From contig NC_049992.1 in assembly GCF_000003815.2 (NCBI RefSeq), forward strand, positions 13,043,369 through 13,107,368: a DNA stretch of 64,000 nucleotides, in the 5' to 3' direction. This stretch comes from Branchiostoma floridae (Eukaryota; Chordata; Leptocardii; Amphioxiformes; Branchiostomatidae). The notes below the pieces were generated by a model. It was not told the origin of the DNA. It saw only the letters and a list, made by a program, of their open reading frames with translations, and made no database searches. The position numbers and the translations under genes are program-made. Shown here one piece after another: positions 1 through 12,700 of the stretch. Every line of letters begins with the position of its first letter. Within the stretch, counting starts at the first letter, position 1.

Positions 1-1435
1 TGGAATGTGCAATGTATCTAAATTAAAAGCCCTAGACTCTAGAGTCAAGCTAGTGAAAAGTTGTTCTGTTGCCCAAACCTTGTTAACAACCGTACAGATT
101 AATTATTCATGCCTAATGGCAAACTGTGTCCTTCTGATCCCAGCTGCAGTCTACAAATGGAACAACCCTTTTAACTTTGGCGTAACCACTCCTGGGTTGC
201 TAAGCAACTCAGAGATTTAGTGCACTGACTTTGCTTGGCATATATACAGCTACAAGATGTAAATCCCTTTGAGTGCTTTCAAGGTCGCAAATAGAAAAAT
301 CTGCTCCAGAACTTGATCTCCCAGAGCCTTTAGCTATGGTACACAATAGAATATTATAGATCATGCTGTAACATGTGCTTCTTTCATGTTAGTGATGGGT
401 AAATACATGTAGAGCCAGACATGACTTTAGTGGACAGCCTTTTGAGGTACCAGAGTTGCACAGCTGGTGTGTTACGCCGAAGCCAGACTATATTTCATTT
501 GCTCCATCCATCTATTGTAAAGTTGTCAAGACTTTGGTGGAGGCCTGTGGTTCTGAGCTTTACAGTTTAGATTAAAAAACATATGACGGCCATTTTCTCT
601 CATGTAATTTTTCTTTAAGAATAAAGGAGCATATAATCCTGCTTACTCAACGTCTAATAAGTTCAATATCAAAACATGAAGTTGAATCAAGTAAAACATC
701 ATATTTCGATATTGCTTTAGGTCCAAAAAGGCTAAAAATGAGGTTATACATGGGAGTGCAGTTCAACAATCTGTCTTTTGGAGGGGATCATGTCATTTTA
801 AGCTGCTTTCAGTTTCACCTATGGGAGAGCATGTTTAAGAGCCAATCAGTTACTTGGAACCGTCTGAGTGGGGAACTGGGGGTGATCCATTATGCTTAGC
901 AAAATTCACACTTTCTTCCCCTCCTTTCGATGACAAATGTTACAGTATGACTATAAGACTTGAACGCTACCACAAACCTTGAAACCACATGCGACCGAGA
1001 AGGCAACGCCTTAAAAAGTTAATGTTGGGAATAAACTTTTTGAAAAGCTATTTTAATAGCAGTCAAACAAGTTGCCAACTTTAAGATAATGAATATAATT
1101 TGGTATGTTAATGATCAAGGCATGATGATAAGGCCCAAATCTGTCAAGCAGTTGGCACCTTATGATCACCTGTATTCAGGTGCGAATCAATTTTCACACT
1201 GTTGACATTGTCCATGAAATTACAAAATCGTGCCATGATCATTCCAAACAAGATATTTCGAGAACCATCGTTGTTTGTTGAGCTTGGGACGAATGACATC
1301 AATGTCAAATGTTGACAAGTGCACTACAGTACGATCCATGTTATTGGCAACGGAATACACACAGGGTCATTTCATTGTGTACATGACACAACTCATTAAC
1401 CCCCTCCCCCCTGACAAGCCTCCTTTAAATCTCAC
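1..1435 (-). other. Presumed first intron of the second FHA gene
   Basis: I see no coding exon here. The matching intron in the neighbouring paralog is 7.7 kb, so absence of exon 2 is expected. A near-perfect RFX-type palindrome, GTTGC-TAA-GCAAC, lies at 196-208. Confidence 0.5.
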
Positions 1436-1528
1436 CTGTATCGACAGATCGCAGTTTTCCCGCCCAACAGTCGTGACTTTGGGACCAAGGGCAACCACTC
1501 CGTCTTGACTCTTAAGAAATCCCTTCAT
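1436..1528 (-). CDS. First coding exon of a second FHA-domain gene (FHAD1 paralog), partial
   Basis: A 31-codon exon starts at the ATG whose A is base 1528 and ends at a GTGAG donor after 1436, in phase 0. An in-frame TGA lies upstream on the minus strand. The peptide begins MKGFLKSQDGVV and continues with TTVGRENCDLSIQ. This matches residue by residue the first exon of the FHAD1-like gene at 22 kb (MKGFLKTPNGVF...TVGKGQGCEITLK), including exon length class, exon phase and strand. The Gly-Arg pair at the end of the first FHA strands is the residue pair that contacts phosphothreonine in FHA domains. The rest of the gene must lie to the left of the window. It is a separate gene and not an alternative promoter, because it lies downstream of the FHAD1 stop codon. 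Confidence 0.8.
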
Positions 1529-2675
1529 CGTCCTCCAGAAATACCAAAGATTACTTCACGAATGTCCCGGTCTCTGATTCAAACTCCGACCGCCCGGGGT
1601 GAAAATGGCGTTCGCTCGAAGCTCGTCCAAAAACAGTCCGATTTCACGTCTCTCGTGTTAGGATCTGGCTTCAAAACAAATCCACTCCTTCAGGAATGTG
1701 TTGAGAAGTCCGGACAGCTTCTTTACCCGAGCTTACAGCGCTCCATGACGGTTTGAACGGAATGTTTGGCCGGTGTTTTCGGTAGACAGGATCACTTTTC
1801 ACCGAAGAGTGCTTTCTGATCATAGATATCCAATACGCATGCGTAATTGACGTTAGCAACCGGGTAAATTTACATACAGAGTCCTTAGCAACGGGATTGC
1901 TACTTCCGCTAGGGGGCGTGACGAAACGGATGGCTTTGAGACTTGAGACTTTTATTTCTGGGGTTTAGAATATACTAGTAGTCTTTACCAGGCACCATGG
2001 GTTTCTGAGAAAATGATAGAAATTGGGCAAATAAACAAAATAATCTGGCTGAGGAGATAAGCTGACAAGAGAACTACAATTTTACAACAACGCAAGTCGC
2101 AATTGTAATTCTATGGACAGCTAATACCAGGCCAAGGCACTGGGGTCTTTACGGCAACTAATTGAGAAAAGGAATGCACACTTTGGGATATTGATGCGAT
2201 TAAGTTTGAAAGTTGAGAATACTAATATACAGTGTCATTTATGTACATACTAAATTATATACCCCAAAGACATTGAACGCCTTGCTGCAAGGCAGGTAAA
2301 TAATTTTTGAAATCCAAACGACTTTCAGCAATCACTGAATGACTTATGATATTGAATCTGATTCCAGCAACATAACTAACGCACATCACGTCATTGTGAC
2401 GTCACGACATCTCAAATCGAAATGGAGCTTTCCGTATCCCCGACATTCTCTGCTAAACCAACAGTTTTCAAGCCTTGTAGAAACGCAACAAAGTAATTTT
2501 AGCACTTAAATGGCTTTCTACTCTCTGTCCTCGGGTTTTACTTTGAAATTCAAGTGAGAAATGTAACGCAGACTTTGAGATATTAACGCCATTACATTTG
2601 AAAGTTGAGAATAATACGTAAATACACAAAAGAACATAAAAGACACAAAGACATAGGATCCTGAAATGATATGTT
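1529..2675. other. Intergenic region and promoter side of the second FHA gene
   Basis: It holds the 5' flank of the minus-strand FHA exon. Two same-orientation half-sites, TTAGCAAC, lie at 1853-1860 and 1885-1892, both resembling the RGYAAC half of an RFX X-box. An imperfect direct repeat of about 45 bp lies at 2184-2230 and 2577-2625, sharing the core TTTGAAAGTTGAGAATA. No gene was seen. Confidence 0.4.
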
Positions 2676-3749
2676 TTTATTGAATCAAAGTTTCTAGAAC
2701 TTTTAAGCCATTCAGGTCATGTCAGTCTCATACATATAGTATATACAAAAATAGTCCAACATAGAATTATACAATCAAATGGATATAAACATGCCATTTA
2801 GTGTAAAACCAGAACTCAGAAAAGGTACTTCCAGATGCATATTTACATATAACTGCTGCCCAGTCTTTTATTGCACTTAACACGTTCATTTGGGTAATTT
2901 GATAAAATCTCATCCACTCAAATCTCGAGCACTCTCTGCTCAAGTCATAAACATTTCTGCATTCAGTTTTACTTGCATAAAATACTTTACTACATAATAC
3001 TTACATACATACAACAATGGGTATAGAATAAATGTTTTATCAACAACACAGTATCATAATCTTGATTAGATCAGTTTATGGCAAAATTAAATTAAAGTCT
3101 GATACATTCTACATTATGTTGTTCCTTTTTTGCATACTACATTGTAATAGGTTTGAATCATAGTCTATACATCTATTTCAATGTTCTAAAAATAATGGAC
3201 AGACTTCATCAACAGGAAACAACAGATAGATGGACCATATGAGTCTTGGTGGATTCTGCCATACATGTGTAGATATTAAGTGGTCTTTCTTCCAGTTATG
3301 GCTCTCAGTCATAAACTCATAATTGTTGTAACTGTCACAGATGTACAGAAAAATTGCCAATGGAATATTTTTATTGCTTATACCACAGCAAATATTACAA
3401 ATCAACACAAAACTTAGTTCCAAATCAACAGCTAAGTTAGATGTAGTGGGGACTCTTTGTGACTTCTAGGCCTGTTTTGGTTTCTTGATATATACTGGTA
3501 GTAGAACATACATAACGAATGCCTACTCAGAACATACAGAAACATTTGTTCAAACTCCAAATGGCTTCTTTCTTATTCTTCCTATTTTGTCTTTGTTCAA
3601 GGTTCCTAGGCCTGCATCTTAAAACATTCATAGGTCTCAAGAAGAATCAAGGCTTTACTAATGTAAATTTCTGTTCTCATTGCATTTTGATTTAAGCTTT
3701 CTACACAAAAATCAATATTGATTTCTACCAATCAATGTGCTCTTTAATC
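2676..3749 (-). terminator. FHAD1: FHAD1-like 3' UTR and poly(A) signal
   Basis: The stretch after the stop codon is AT-rich and without coding potential. An AATAAA hexamer on the minus strand reads as TTTATT at 2676-2681. Other hexamers of the same kind occur nearer the stop, for example about 3368, so the true 3' end is not certain. Confidence 0.5.
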
Positions 3750-6700
3750 TCATTTCCCTTTGTTCCCTTTGGCAGAGGGAGGAGGTCCAAGCTGATCCTT
3801 CAGCATCAGTGTCATCTCTTTCTTCGTGGCTTCGTCCAGTTTTCCCTTCTCTTTAACACGTTTCAGGATGTCCTGACACGCCACGCGCTCGTCCATTAAC
3901 CGCTGGAGGTTCGTCAGGACGTCGTTGTCTGATAGAAGGGAAGATGGCTTCTTTTTGTTGGCCTGTTGGAACAAGAGAATGTCTTATGAGACAAAAAAAA
4001 AAAGACTTGCTTGGTATCAAGTATGTAGAGATGAAGTGTAAATGCTTAAGTTAAGTATAAGTTGATATTCAATATTATTTTTTTGTAAGTGGGTTGACCT
4101 TCCGCTGGGGAATAAGTGACAACAATTTGGGAGAGATCTGCAGTCAGATTTGTATCCAGGAATTTTTCCATCGATTTGTATCCAGGAATTAATGAAGAAT
4201 TCAAGCAAGCAAGCATTCAAAGTAGTATCAGGAGGTAGGGCCAATGGCCTGTAGTGCCCCCTAGTGTTCAGTTTGGAAACTGCATATAAAATTACAGAAC
4301 AATCCTATAAAAAGTATAAAGATACAGTGTTCTAGCCAGTCCCCTAGATTTTGAATGGAAATCCTGTCTAAGGCATGACGATCCTAGGGGGTTCGGGAAT
4401 ATGCTCCCCAGGAAAATTTTGAAATCTAGACCATCTGAAAAGCTATTTCCTTTATTTTGAGGGGCAAATTTTGCTGGAAGACTTAGCTTGGTTCATTCAA
4501 TATCTTATATAACATGCCAATTTTTGTCCATCACAGAGGACAGACTGGGCAAAATTTTTGTCCATCCCCAGCGTCAAAATTTACGGAAGGAGGGATGTTG
4601 GCTAGAACCCTGTAACAGATACATTTTATTCCACAGTAACCCTCCCACCTTGGCAGGTGCCCCGTACACAGCCTGGATGATCTTGCTGCGGAGTCTCTCC
4701 ATACGAGAGGAGGTGGACTCCAGCTCCACCCGCAGCTGCTGCTCGGTGTGCTGGCTGGACAGGGCTAACGACTTGTTCTCATTCAGCTCCGACTGGAGCC
4801 TGGTGTGGACCTGCGGGGAAAACAGTTACATGTTCTACTTAGGCATTTCCAACAGTCAAACTGTCACAGTGTTGTGCTTGAGTTCAGTGTCAAGTAAATT
4901 CATATTGGATACCCAATGACTTGCATGTATTGAAATGGCCAATGGAGAAAACGATGAGTTTAGAAATAAAACCTAGAATGTGGTAAAAAAAAATGTCATT
5001 GTTTTTCTGTTGAACTGTATTGAAAAGAAAAGGCTGGTACTAAGTATTAAAAAACTTGTATAATACACATTGTTCATCACATTTCTCCACAGTTTGCTAT
5101 CACACAAGAGATGTATCTTTACCTCTTTGTCAGCTGCTCTCTGCATCCTCAGTCTCACCATGTCCACCCTGTACTTCTTCAACTGCTGCTCCTGCTCAGC
5201 TGCCTTCTCCTCAACTGTTTTCAATGTCTGTATGTGGGCACAAAAAAAAGAAATCAAAATTGAAAAATACAAATGTAGACATACGATGGAAATGAAAAGA
5301 AAGTAGCATATTTTAGGATCAATGCTTGTGGTTTTAATCCACAAGTAAGGGGTGAAGGTATTCACATTAACAACTCAGTAAGGGACCGTACGGCATTTAG
5401 CGAGGGGGGAGGGCCGGTCGCCAGGGGGGGAGGGCCAAGCAAAAAAATATTTTGCCAGGGGGAGGGCCTAGCAAAATTTTTTTTACTTGGGGGGAGGGCC
5501 AAGCAAAAAAAAAATAGCTTGGTCTGCCAGCAGAATATGTCCCTTAAAATCCAAGAAACGGCGTTTCAGAGGGTCAAGATTTCAAAATTTTTCTGGACCT
5601 CTGCAAGGGATCGCCCGAGGTTGGCGCTCGGGATACAGTGAAAATGCGAAAGGGAGGGGGCGGGGCTTATGCATGACGCCCTCGAAAACCTTCTTCACGC
5701 ACAGAAATGTTATTAAACTCTAGATTAGTCTGCCAGCAAAATTTACCCCTGTCTTATTGCCCTCAAAATGTAAGAAATGGCGTTTCAGAGCTCGAGAGTA
5801 AATATTTGCAAATTTCCCTGGATCCCTTTTGACGTGACCGGCCTCGCGCCTTTGATGACCGACATCATGATAATGTGTTTTGGGGGGATTTAATTTTGTA
5901 TTTCTAAATTGAAATGCTATTAAAGTTAGCTTTGTTTGTCAGCAAAATATCTCCTCAAACTGAAGGAAATAGCTTTTAAGAGGGTCAAGATTTCAAAATT
6001 CTCCCGGACCTACCTTGCGATTCTTCGTGCCTTTGGCGCCGAACATGGTGTTCGGAACGTCGTTCTCAAAAACTTGAAACCCTCGTATTTTTTTTCATAG
6101 AAATGTCATCTAACCAGCAAATTTTCCCATAAAAAAGCAATGCAGGAAATCGTGGCAAAAAAAGCGTGGCATTTCTAAAAGATCTCCTGCAAGTCTGCGG
6201 TCTCACCATGGTCTCACGCCCGCCGGCGGCTAGAGAGAGGCGACCGGTCTTACCCCGCCGTGGGAAAATCAGCGTCACGCGTCGGCGCCCCCCCCCTCCC
6301 CACTACAGTTTTGGAAGTCGAATAGTGCTGTCGTTTTGGTTTTCATTTTTCCCCCCGATTTACCGTAAGTTATTACCACCACAGAACCAAGAAAAAGTCC
6401 AAAATATATGTAAATTGAAAATACTTTCCGTCAAGCCGCTCAGGCCCGCGAGCTTGCAATACGTAAATTTAGGGAGCGGGGCGCGCGCCGCTTCGTGGCG
6501 CAAATCTACTAGAAATCCAGGTACAAATGCTTTTTAGGTGTTGTTTTAATATCAAAACAATGAAATAGCTTCTATAAAGCAAATATTTATGCCTCTATGA
6601 AGCAGATATTTATCCCTCTATTTAGCAGATATTTTGAGCCATTCTGTTTTCCTTTTTTTACTAGGGGTGAGAGATCTGCTTCTCGATGAAAATCATGAAA

Positions 6701-9700
6701 AAGTATGACGCAAAGCACATTTCCAAATGTGGGAGCGCAGTGTTTTATTGGCGTCTTGAATATTTTTTTCAAAGTTGATAGGAGGGGGGAGGGCCAAGCA
6801 AAAATATTTTGTCTTGGGGGGAGGGCCTAGCAAAAAAAATTTTACCTGGGGGGAGGGCCATGCAAAAATTTTTTGACCCGACCCTCTGGCGACCGGCCCT
6901 CCCCCCTCACTAAACGCCGTACGGTCCCTAAAGGGTCATGAAATTGACATCCTGTCATGAAACAGGAAAGCAGCAAGCTGCAATACCACTATCAACTGCT
7001 AGGCGGCGCTGCTGATCCATTGTGTAGGAAACCTTACACCTGTCTACATCTATGGTGAGTCAACAAGAACAACACATGACTAACACAGCGTGACTCACGT
7101 TCTTCAGGTTGATGATTTCTTTCTCCAAGGAGAAGCTTTCGTCAGCTGAAGACTTTTTCTTGTCTTCTCTCAGTCTGGAGAACTGTGGGTGAACAGAGAT
7201 TATGAGTCAGCTCTTACTTGGGTAACCTAATATACTACATCCAGAAATTGTCTTTGGGGGGAAAAGTTGAAGACAAAACAGCACAAATATAATATATGGT
7301 TTGAAATCCACCTAAAAATAGAAGATGTATATCAAACACAACTGACAGCAGAATATATGAAACCAATTTGTTAAGAGGACCCAACAAAACATTATTCTAG
7401 AAGAGCTACAAGAGCTCTTGACCCAATACCCCTTACCCCTAGGCCGTGGCAGAGGAGTATTCTCTCAAGTACACACAATGTATTGCAATACCTTGGTTGA
7501 CATGAGTTCTACTTCTGCCTCCCTCTCTCTGAGTTCCTTCTTAACCTTGTCCATCTCTTTCTTCAGCTTGGCAATATGTTCATCTTTCCTGGTCACCTCT
7601 CTCCTTAGGGACATGACAGTGCCTGCTGACATGTTGTAGTTCTTACTGGTCCTACAAGGGTGAGATAATATCATTTTTTAAAGGATGCAAAAAAATCTCA
7701 AACAAGACATGTCAACATCTGAAAACTGTATAATTAACAATCTAGCCCTTTGCACTCAAATGTGCCCATTACATTTATTTTTCCATTTCTGTCCATTTCT
7801 TTCCTAAAAATGATTTTTAACATGTTGAATAGTAACAGAAATATTCTGAAGAAAAAAAAAACACATTGACATTGTTTATTTTACCTTTCCAGGTCAGCTC
7901 GCAGCGAGGAGACCTCCTGGTTCCGTTCTATCAACTCTGACCTCATGGCTTCATAACTGTCATGGTACACTGAGGAGTCTGCCTGCATTGAGCCAAGCTG
8001 GCAAAGGGAAGACGACAAAACAATAAATACATTAAGACATACACACAAGATCAACATATAACAATTTAAGCATACCAATTTAAACCTTTGGGGCATATGT
8101 AACTGGTTATCTATATTGATATCACAATGTTATAACATTCCATCAAAGTGATAAAGGCATATTTCAAGCTATTACTTACTCACTCACTATCTGGTTTAAC
8201 GTCTGTTGTTCCCCATCCCATGGGGGTTAGACGTGCTATTATTTTTTAGAGGTATATGATTTTTTACCTGATGTCTAAGCCTGGCTAGTTCGTTGTTCTT
8301 GCGAGCCACCTCACTCTCCAGAATAAACAGTCTCTCAGCGATGAAGGATTCGCTGTCTCCGCTGCCCTGTGCCTGTAACAGGGCTCCTTCTAACTGTGCA
8401 ATCTCCTCCGTCAATGATAGAATGGTGTTGTCCTTGTCTCGTGAGTCCTCCTCCAGTAACTGCAGTCTGGACATGTTCTCTTCTAGCTCAGCTATGTACT
8501 GGTCCTAATTTGGAACCAAAAAGGAACATGATTAATCAAAGGGCCAAATTGCAATCCAAAGGATTGACTTTTGGGTGTCATAATTGACATTTTAGAGGAC
8601 AGTGTCAAATCTCGTACTTGAAATAGAAAAGGCCACTTATAACTTATTTACATTTATCAGTACTTACCTTCTCCTCAAGTGTCCTTGCCTTCAGCACCTC
8701 TCCATTGAATAACCTTGTACCAGTGTTCAGGGAACTGTGTGTTACAGACCCATTCAAAGTAAAACCACCATCTTCCTCTACTCCCATGGCTTTGTTACTG
8801 ACTTCCACAGAAGACTGTCCAAACCTCGGACTGGCTGGAGAAGCATCAAAACCATCCTCAAAGGGAACGTGGACATTTCTTGGGGAGTCATGGCCATTTT
8901 GCTGATTAACGTCTCCACCAGTGAAGTTCAAGGCATCCTGACTGACAGACACATGTCCATTCATTTCTTCTGTGAGTTCACCAAGGAAAGAGGCACCGGT
9001 ATCCCCCGAACCGAGGATGTCATGACTGTATCTTCTCCTGTCAGTGATGCCTATTTTCCTGCCCCCCACGGCAGTTTTAACCCTCGGAGGTGAGAACTTT
9101 TTCTGCATGGCGTCCTGAGCCCTGTCCCTAGCCAGGCCACTGTTCTCAGAGCCAGACAGACCTATTCTCTTGGCTGCCAGGTCTCCGTGTGACGTGGGCT
9201 CGTCTCTAGGAGAACTGTTTGGTGTGGAATTCAGACTCTCGTTGCTACTGAGGCTGCCATTGCGCGGAGAGCCGGAGGGTCCTGCAGGTCTGATGCCACC
9301 ATTTGTCATCCATTCAGCCGGTGCTGGGGGAATAAAGGGACAAGGAGAGGGGATTATTCTCTTAAATAACACCACATGTATTATTCATATGACAATCCGC
9401 AGTGGTTAATAAGTTCCTCTGTGGCCTTTAGATGTCTATACCTCTACAGGAGATGGCTTCTGCAGGTGTGAAAGCAATTGACCTGAACTGCCTGGAGATC
9501 TATAATCATGGCTGACAATTGTTGGCATGTCACTATACAAATGTCAATTGTTTGACATTTCAAGTCATAATGTATTCTGGCTTTATATTTTCAAGGTCCT
9601 TTCAGAATCTGTTTTTTCACTTCCCTCTCATATATGGCATTTTTGTTAGCTTTGTCTCTGCTTTTTTTCTTTTCCCTTTATCTCCTGTCTTTCATTATTC

Positions 9701-12700
9701 TTCTCTTTCTTCATCACATCTCTAGTCTCTTTAGTTTATGCATTCTTCTTTTACAAAAGATCCCGTGCCAAAAATCGAACATTCAGAAGAGAAATTGCCA
9801 TGTATCTGATGCCCTTGAATGATTAATTTTTCTTTCTTTCTTTTTACTTCCTCTCCTTTCTATCCCTTTATCTTTGCTCTCTCCCTCTCTCCTTTCCTTT
9901 CACCGCAGCTTTGCTACCTTCCTAAGTAACACCTTCCTACCCCATCCCTCCCATCATCCCTCACCTGTGGTAGGTTTGTGTCCCACATGGCTGACAGCAG
10001 GACTGTGGGAGCCACTGCCGATGCCTGAGGACTGAGTGGTGGAACTCTGTGGCCGTGCCCAGGCCTGGGTGCCTGGATGTAACATGTTTCTGTCTGGGGA
10101 CTGAACAAAGAAAAACAACAGTTACCGTATTAATATTTATACCATACAAACCAAGGCCCTTGATACAAACAAATAAACCCTTAAGTTTACAAATGTTTAA
10201 GTAGAAACACTGTTGGAGACTTAGATCTCCTCCTTCTTTCTATACAAGATGCATGCTCAATCTTTGAAAGTTTCTTGTAATGTTAGAGCAAAGAAGTTGT
10301 GATACAAGTACAGCATCATGTAGTAAACAGTCCTATTAAGTAATTAACATTTTGTACCTGTGGCCTGTATCTCTCCATCCGACTGCTGCCTTGGTTCCCC
10401 ACTACATAAGGCTGGCTGGACGTACTGCTCCTGCTACTGGGCCACGATTGGTTCAAGTCTGTTCTATACGGAGTAGAGTGTACGACGGGGCCTCCCAGGT
10501 TGGGCAGCATGTGCTGACTGGGCAGGCTCTGTCTGCTGACGCTGAGCGTATCCGACATGGTTCTCCCCACCCCCAGAGGCTCCACTGTCGTATACATCCC
10601 CGGTGGTACGGTCTCCGAGCCAGCGCCGGGCGGTGCCGGGCGTCTAGCGAAGGCTGGTGCCTGCAGCGGTGGTTTGGGAGGGGAGTTTGTGTCGGGATGT
10701 TGTTGAGGAGGAGAGCTGTGTCCGGGCCTCCTGCTCAGAATCCGCGGTGCAGATGGCTTGGGTTGGGTCTTGCCTGCCCAGGGTTGGGACGGTGTGGCTG
10801 ACGTGGAGATGGCAATGGGCAGATTGGAGGCAGGACGTTGGTACACTGGAGGGTAGTAAACCTGCAACACATTGAAGTATGCATTCTGTTACTCTGAGTC
10901 TACGTTGTTCTGCAATAAAATTTCAGTTCTGCAAGATACGTAAAAAATAAATGAAGAACTGATGTGGAACATTTGTCAATACATGTACTATGTGAAATAT
11001 GTCAAAGTTTGTGTTTTATCTCTTTTGAACACAAAGTTCGGAAGAAAAAAGAACTGACATGGCATTGAATAGCTCTGTAGGAATGGAGTCAACAATACCA
11101 TGGCTGTTAAGTATACAAAATAGAAGAGGCTAACAGCACTAAAGGAATGCAACCTTTTCAACATGTGAAGCATATCAGGAATCTCCCTACCCTGCCATGA
11201 ATAAGACTCTTCACATGAGCACAACCATATCCAGCCACTTCCCTGTACTGTAAGTGTTGTTTACCAATATACACCCATCACCTGTAGTTGTAGCGTTCTG
11301 TCACATTAATGACTTTCAATCTATTCTTACTGTACATATTGCTATGTCTTTAAATGCCACTTCATGGTCTCTCTGACAACCCCAACTGTACGTTCTGACA
11401 AGCAGTTCAAAATGCAACATACTAGAACTAAAGGTTAGTAAATCAAGAAGTTAATAACACTCAAAACTGAAATGAAGTCTTCTATTCATGGCCGACTCCC
11501 TGATATGTCAAACGTGTCTGCCAGAACGCTAAGTATAGCAACGACAGGCACTCACTGAGTGACTCAATACCAAAGTCTATTTGAACACAGTGCCAATTAC
11601 CACGAACAAAGACACGCTGGGGTTGCAGAGGCTTTGGATCAGGGCAAAACTATATAAGACAGGGCAGGTGGCAAAACAATATTAGCCTTACACAACACCT
11701 TAAAAGAATGTACGACACTCTAGATCTGTACTTCGAAAAACAAAATGCAAATGTCACCATAGTTCAGAAGAGCTACTTTACTGTATGACGTCTAACCCAG
11801 CTACTTTGCACAGGGACAACTTCCTCTTGAGCCACTTCCTCATAAAACACAGAAGACTCATTTAACCAATTGAAAGTACTGTTTCAGTTACCTTTAGGGA
11901 TGTAAAACCCAAGACATGTCAATCAATATGTGAAGATTCTGACCCAGCTTCTGTAGAGAGATACAAGCATACCCTAACAGTAGCGGATGAATTAAGAGCA
12001 CACTTTACTGTATTAAGTAATTTACAACAAAAGCTTTTCATACGGATCTCAATGTTGCTGACTACCTGATAGAAAAATGCACTCTGACAATACCTTACAT
12101 GTTTAAGTGCCTTCCGAATTCAAGTTTCCGCAGTGTCCCTCTTACCACTACACCCACAGGTATTACACCCAAGTTACACATGTTAGGGACACCTGTTATA
12201 ACACTGGTACAAGAGTCAAGTGGCTCTCACTGTCACCACATCCCGACCCAAGCCCACTGTTACTGTTTTATGTCTCCAAGCTGTTCAAATACCCACCACA
12301 GAATGAGTCAGAGTTACCACTGTGCTACGACAGTAACGAGTAACAATCTATTGATTTCTTTAAGTTGTAACATTTCACTGATCAGTAGTCAAAGCGTAGT
12401 AACTTAATCCTCAACATGTTGCCACCCACACACTCTGACTTGAAAGAGAGATATTTACAATACTCAACCCTTAAAATTTGTATTCTTTAAGACTAAGTTT
12501 TTCTCCCTTTGCCCCCTCTCAGAACAATTTATTGTTGTAACAGCCCATGCTTTAGCAGGTTTCGGCCCTTTACTTACTTAGCCCATGGACAATATCAGAC
12601 CCAGCTTTACCCAACACCCTGCTGGTCAACTTAGCCCCAAAACCTAATCCTGGCCAAGTTAATCAGGGTGTTGGGCCAAGTTGGGTCTGATCCCTTTTAC

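Noticed and set aside
4488-4919. 143-codon plus-strand ORF
   Set aside because: It is antisense to FHAD1 exon 11 (4649-4810), which has clear splice sites and family resemblance on the minus strand.
10352-10801. 149-codon plus-strand ORF
   Set aside because: Antisense to the Pro-rich FHAD1 exon at 10358-10861.
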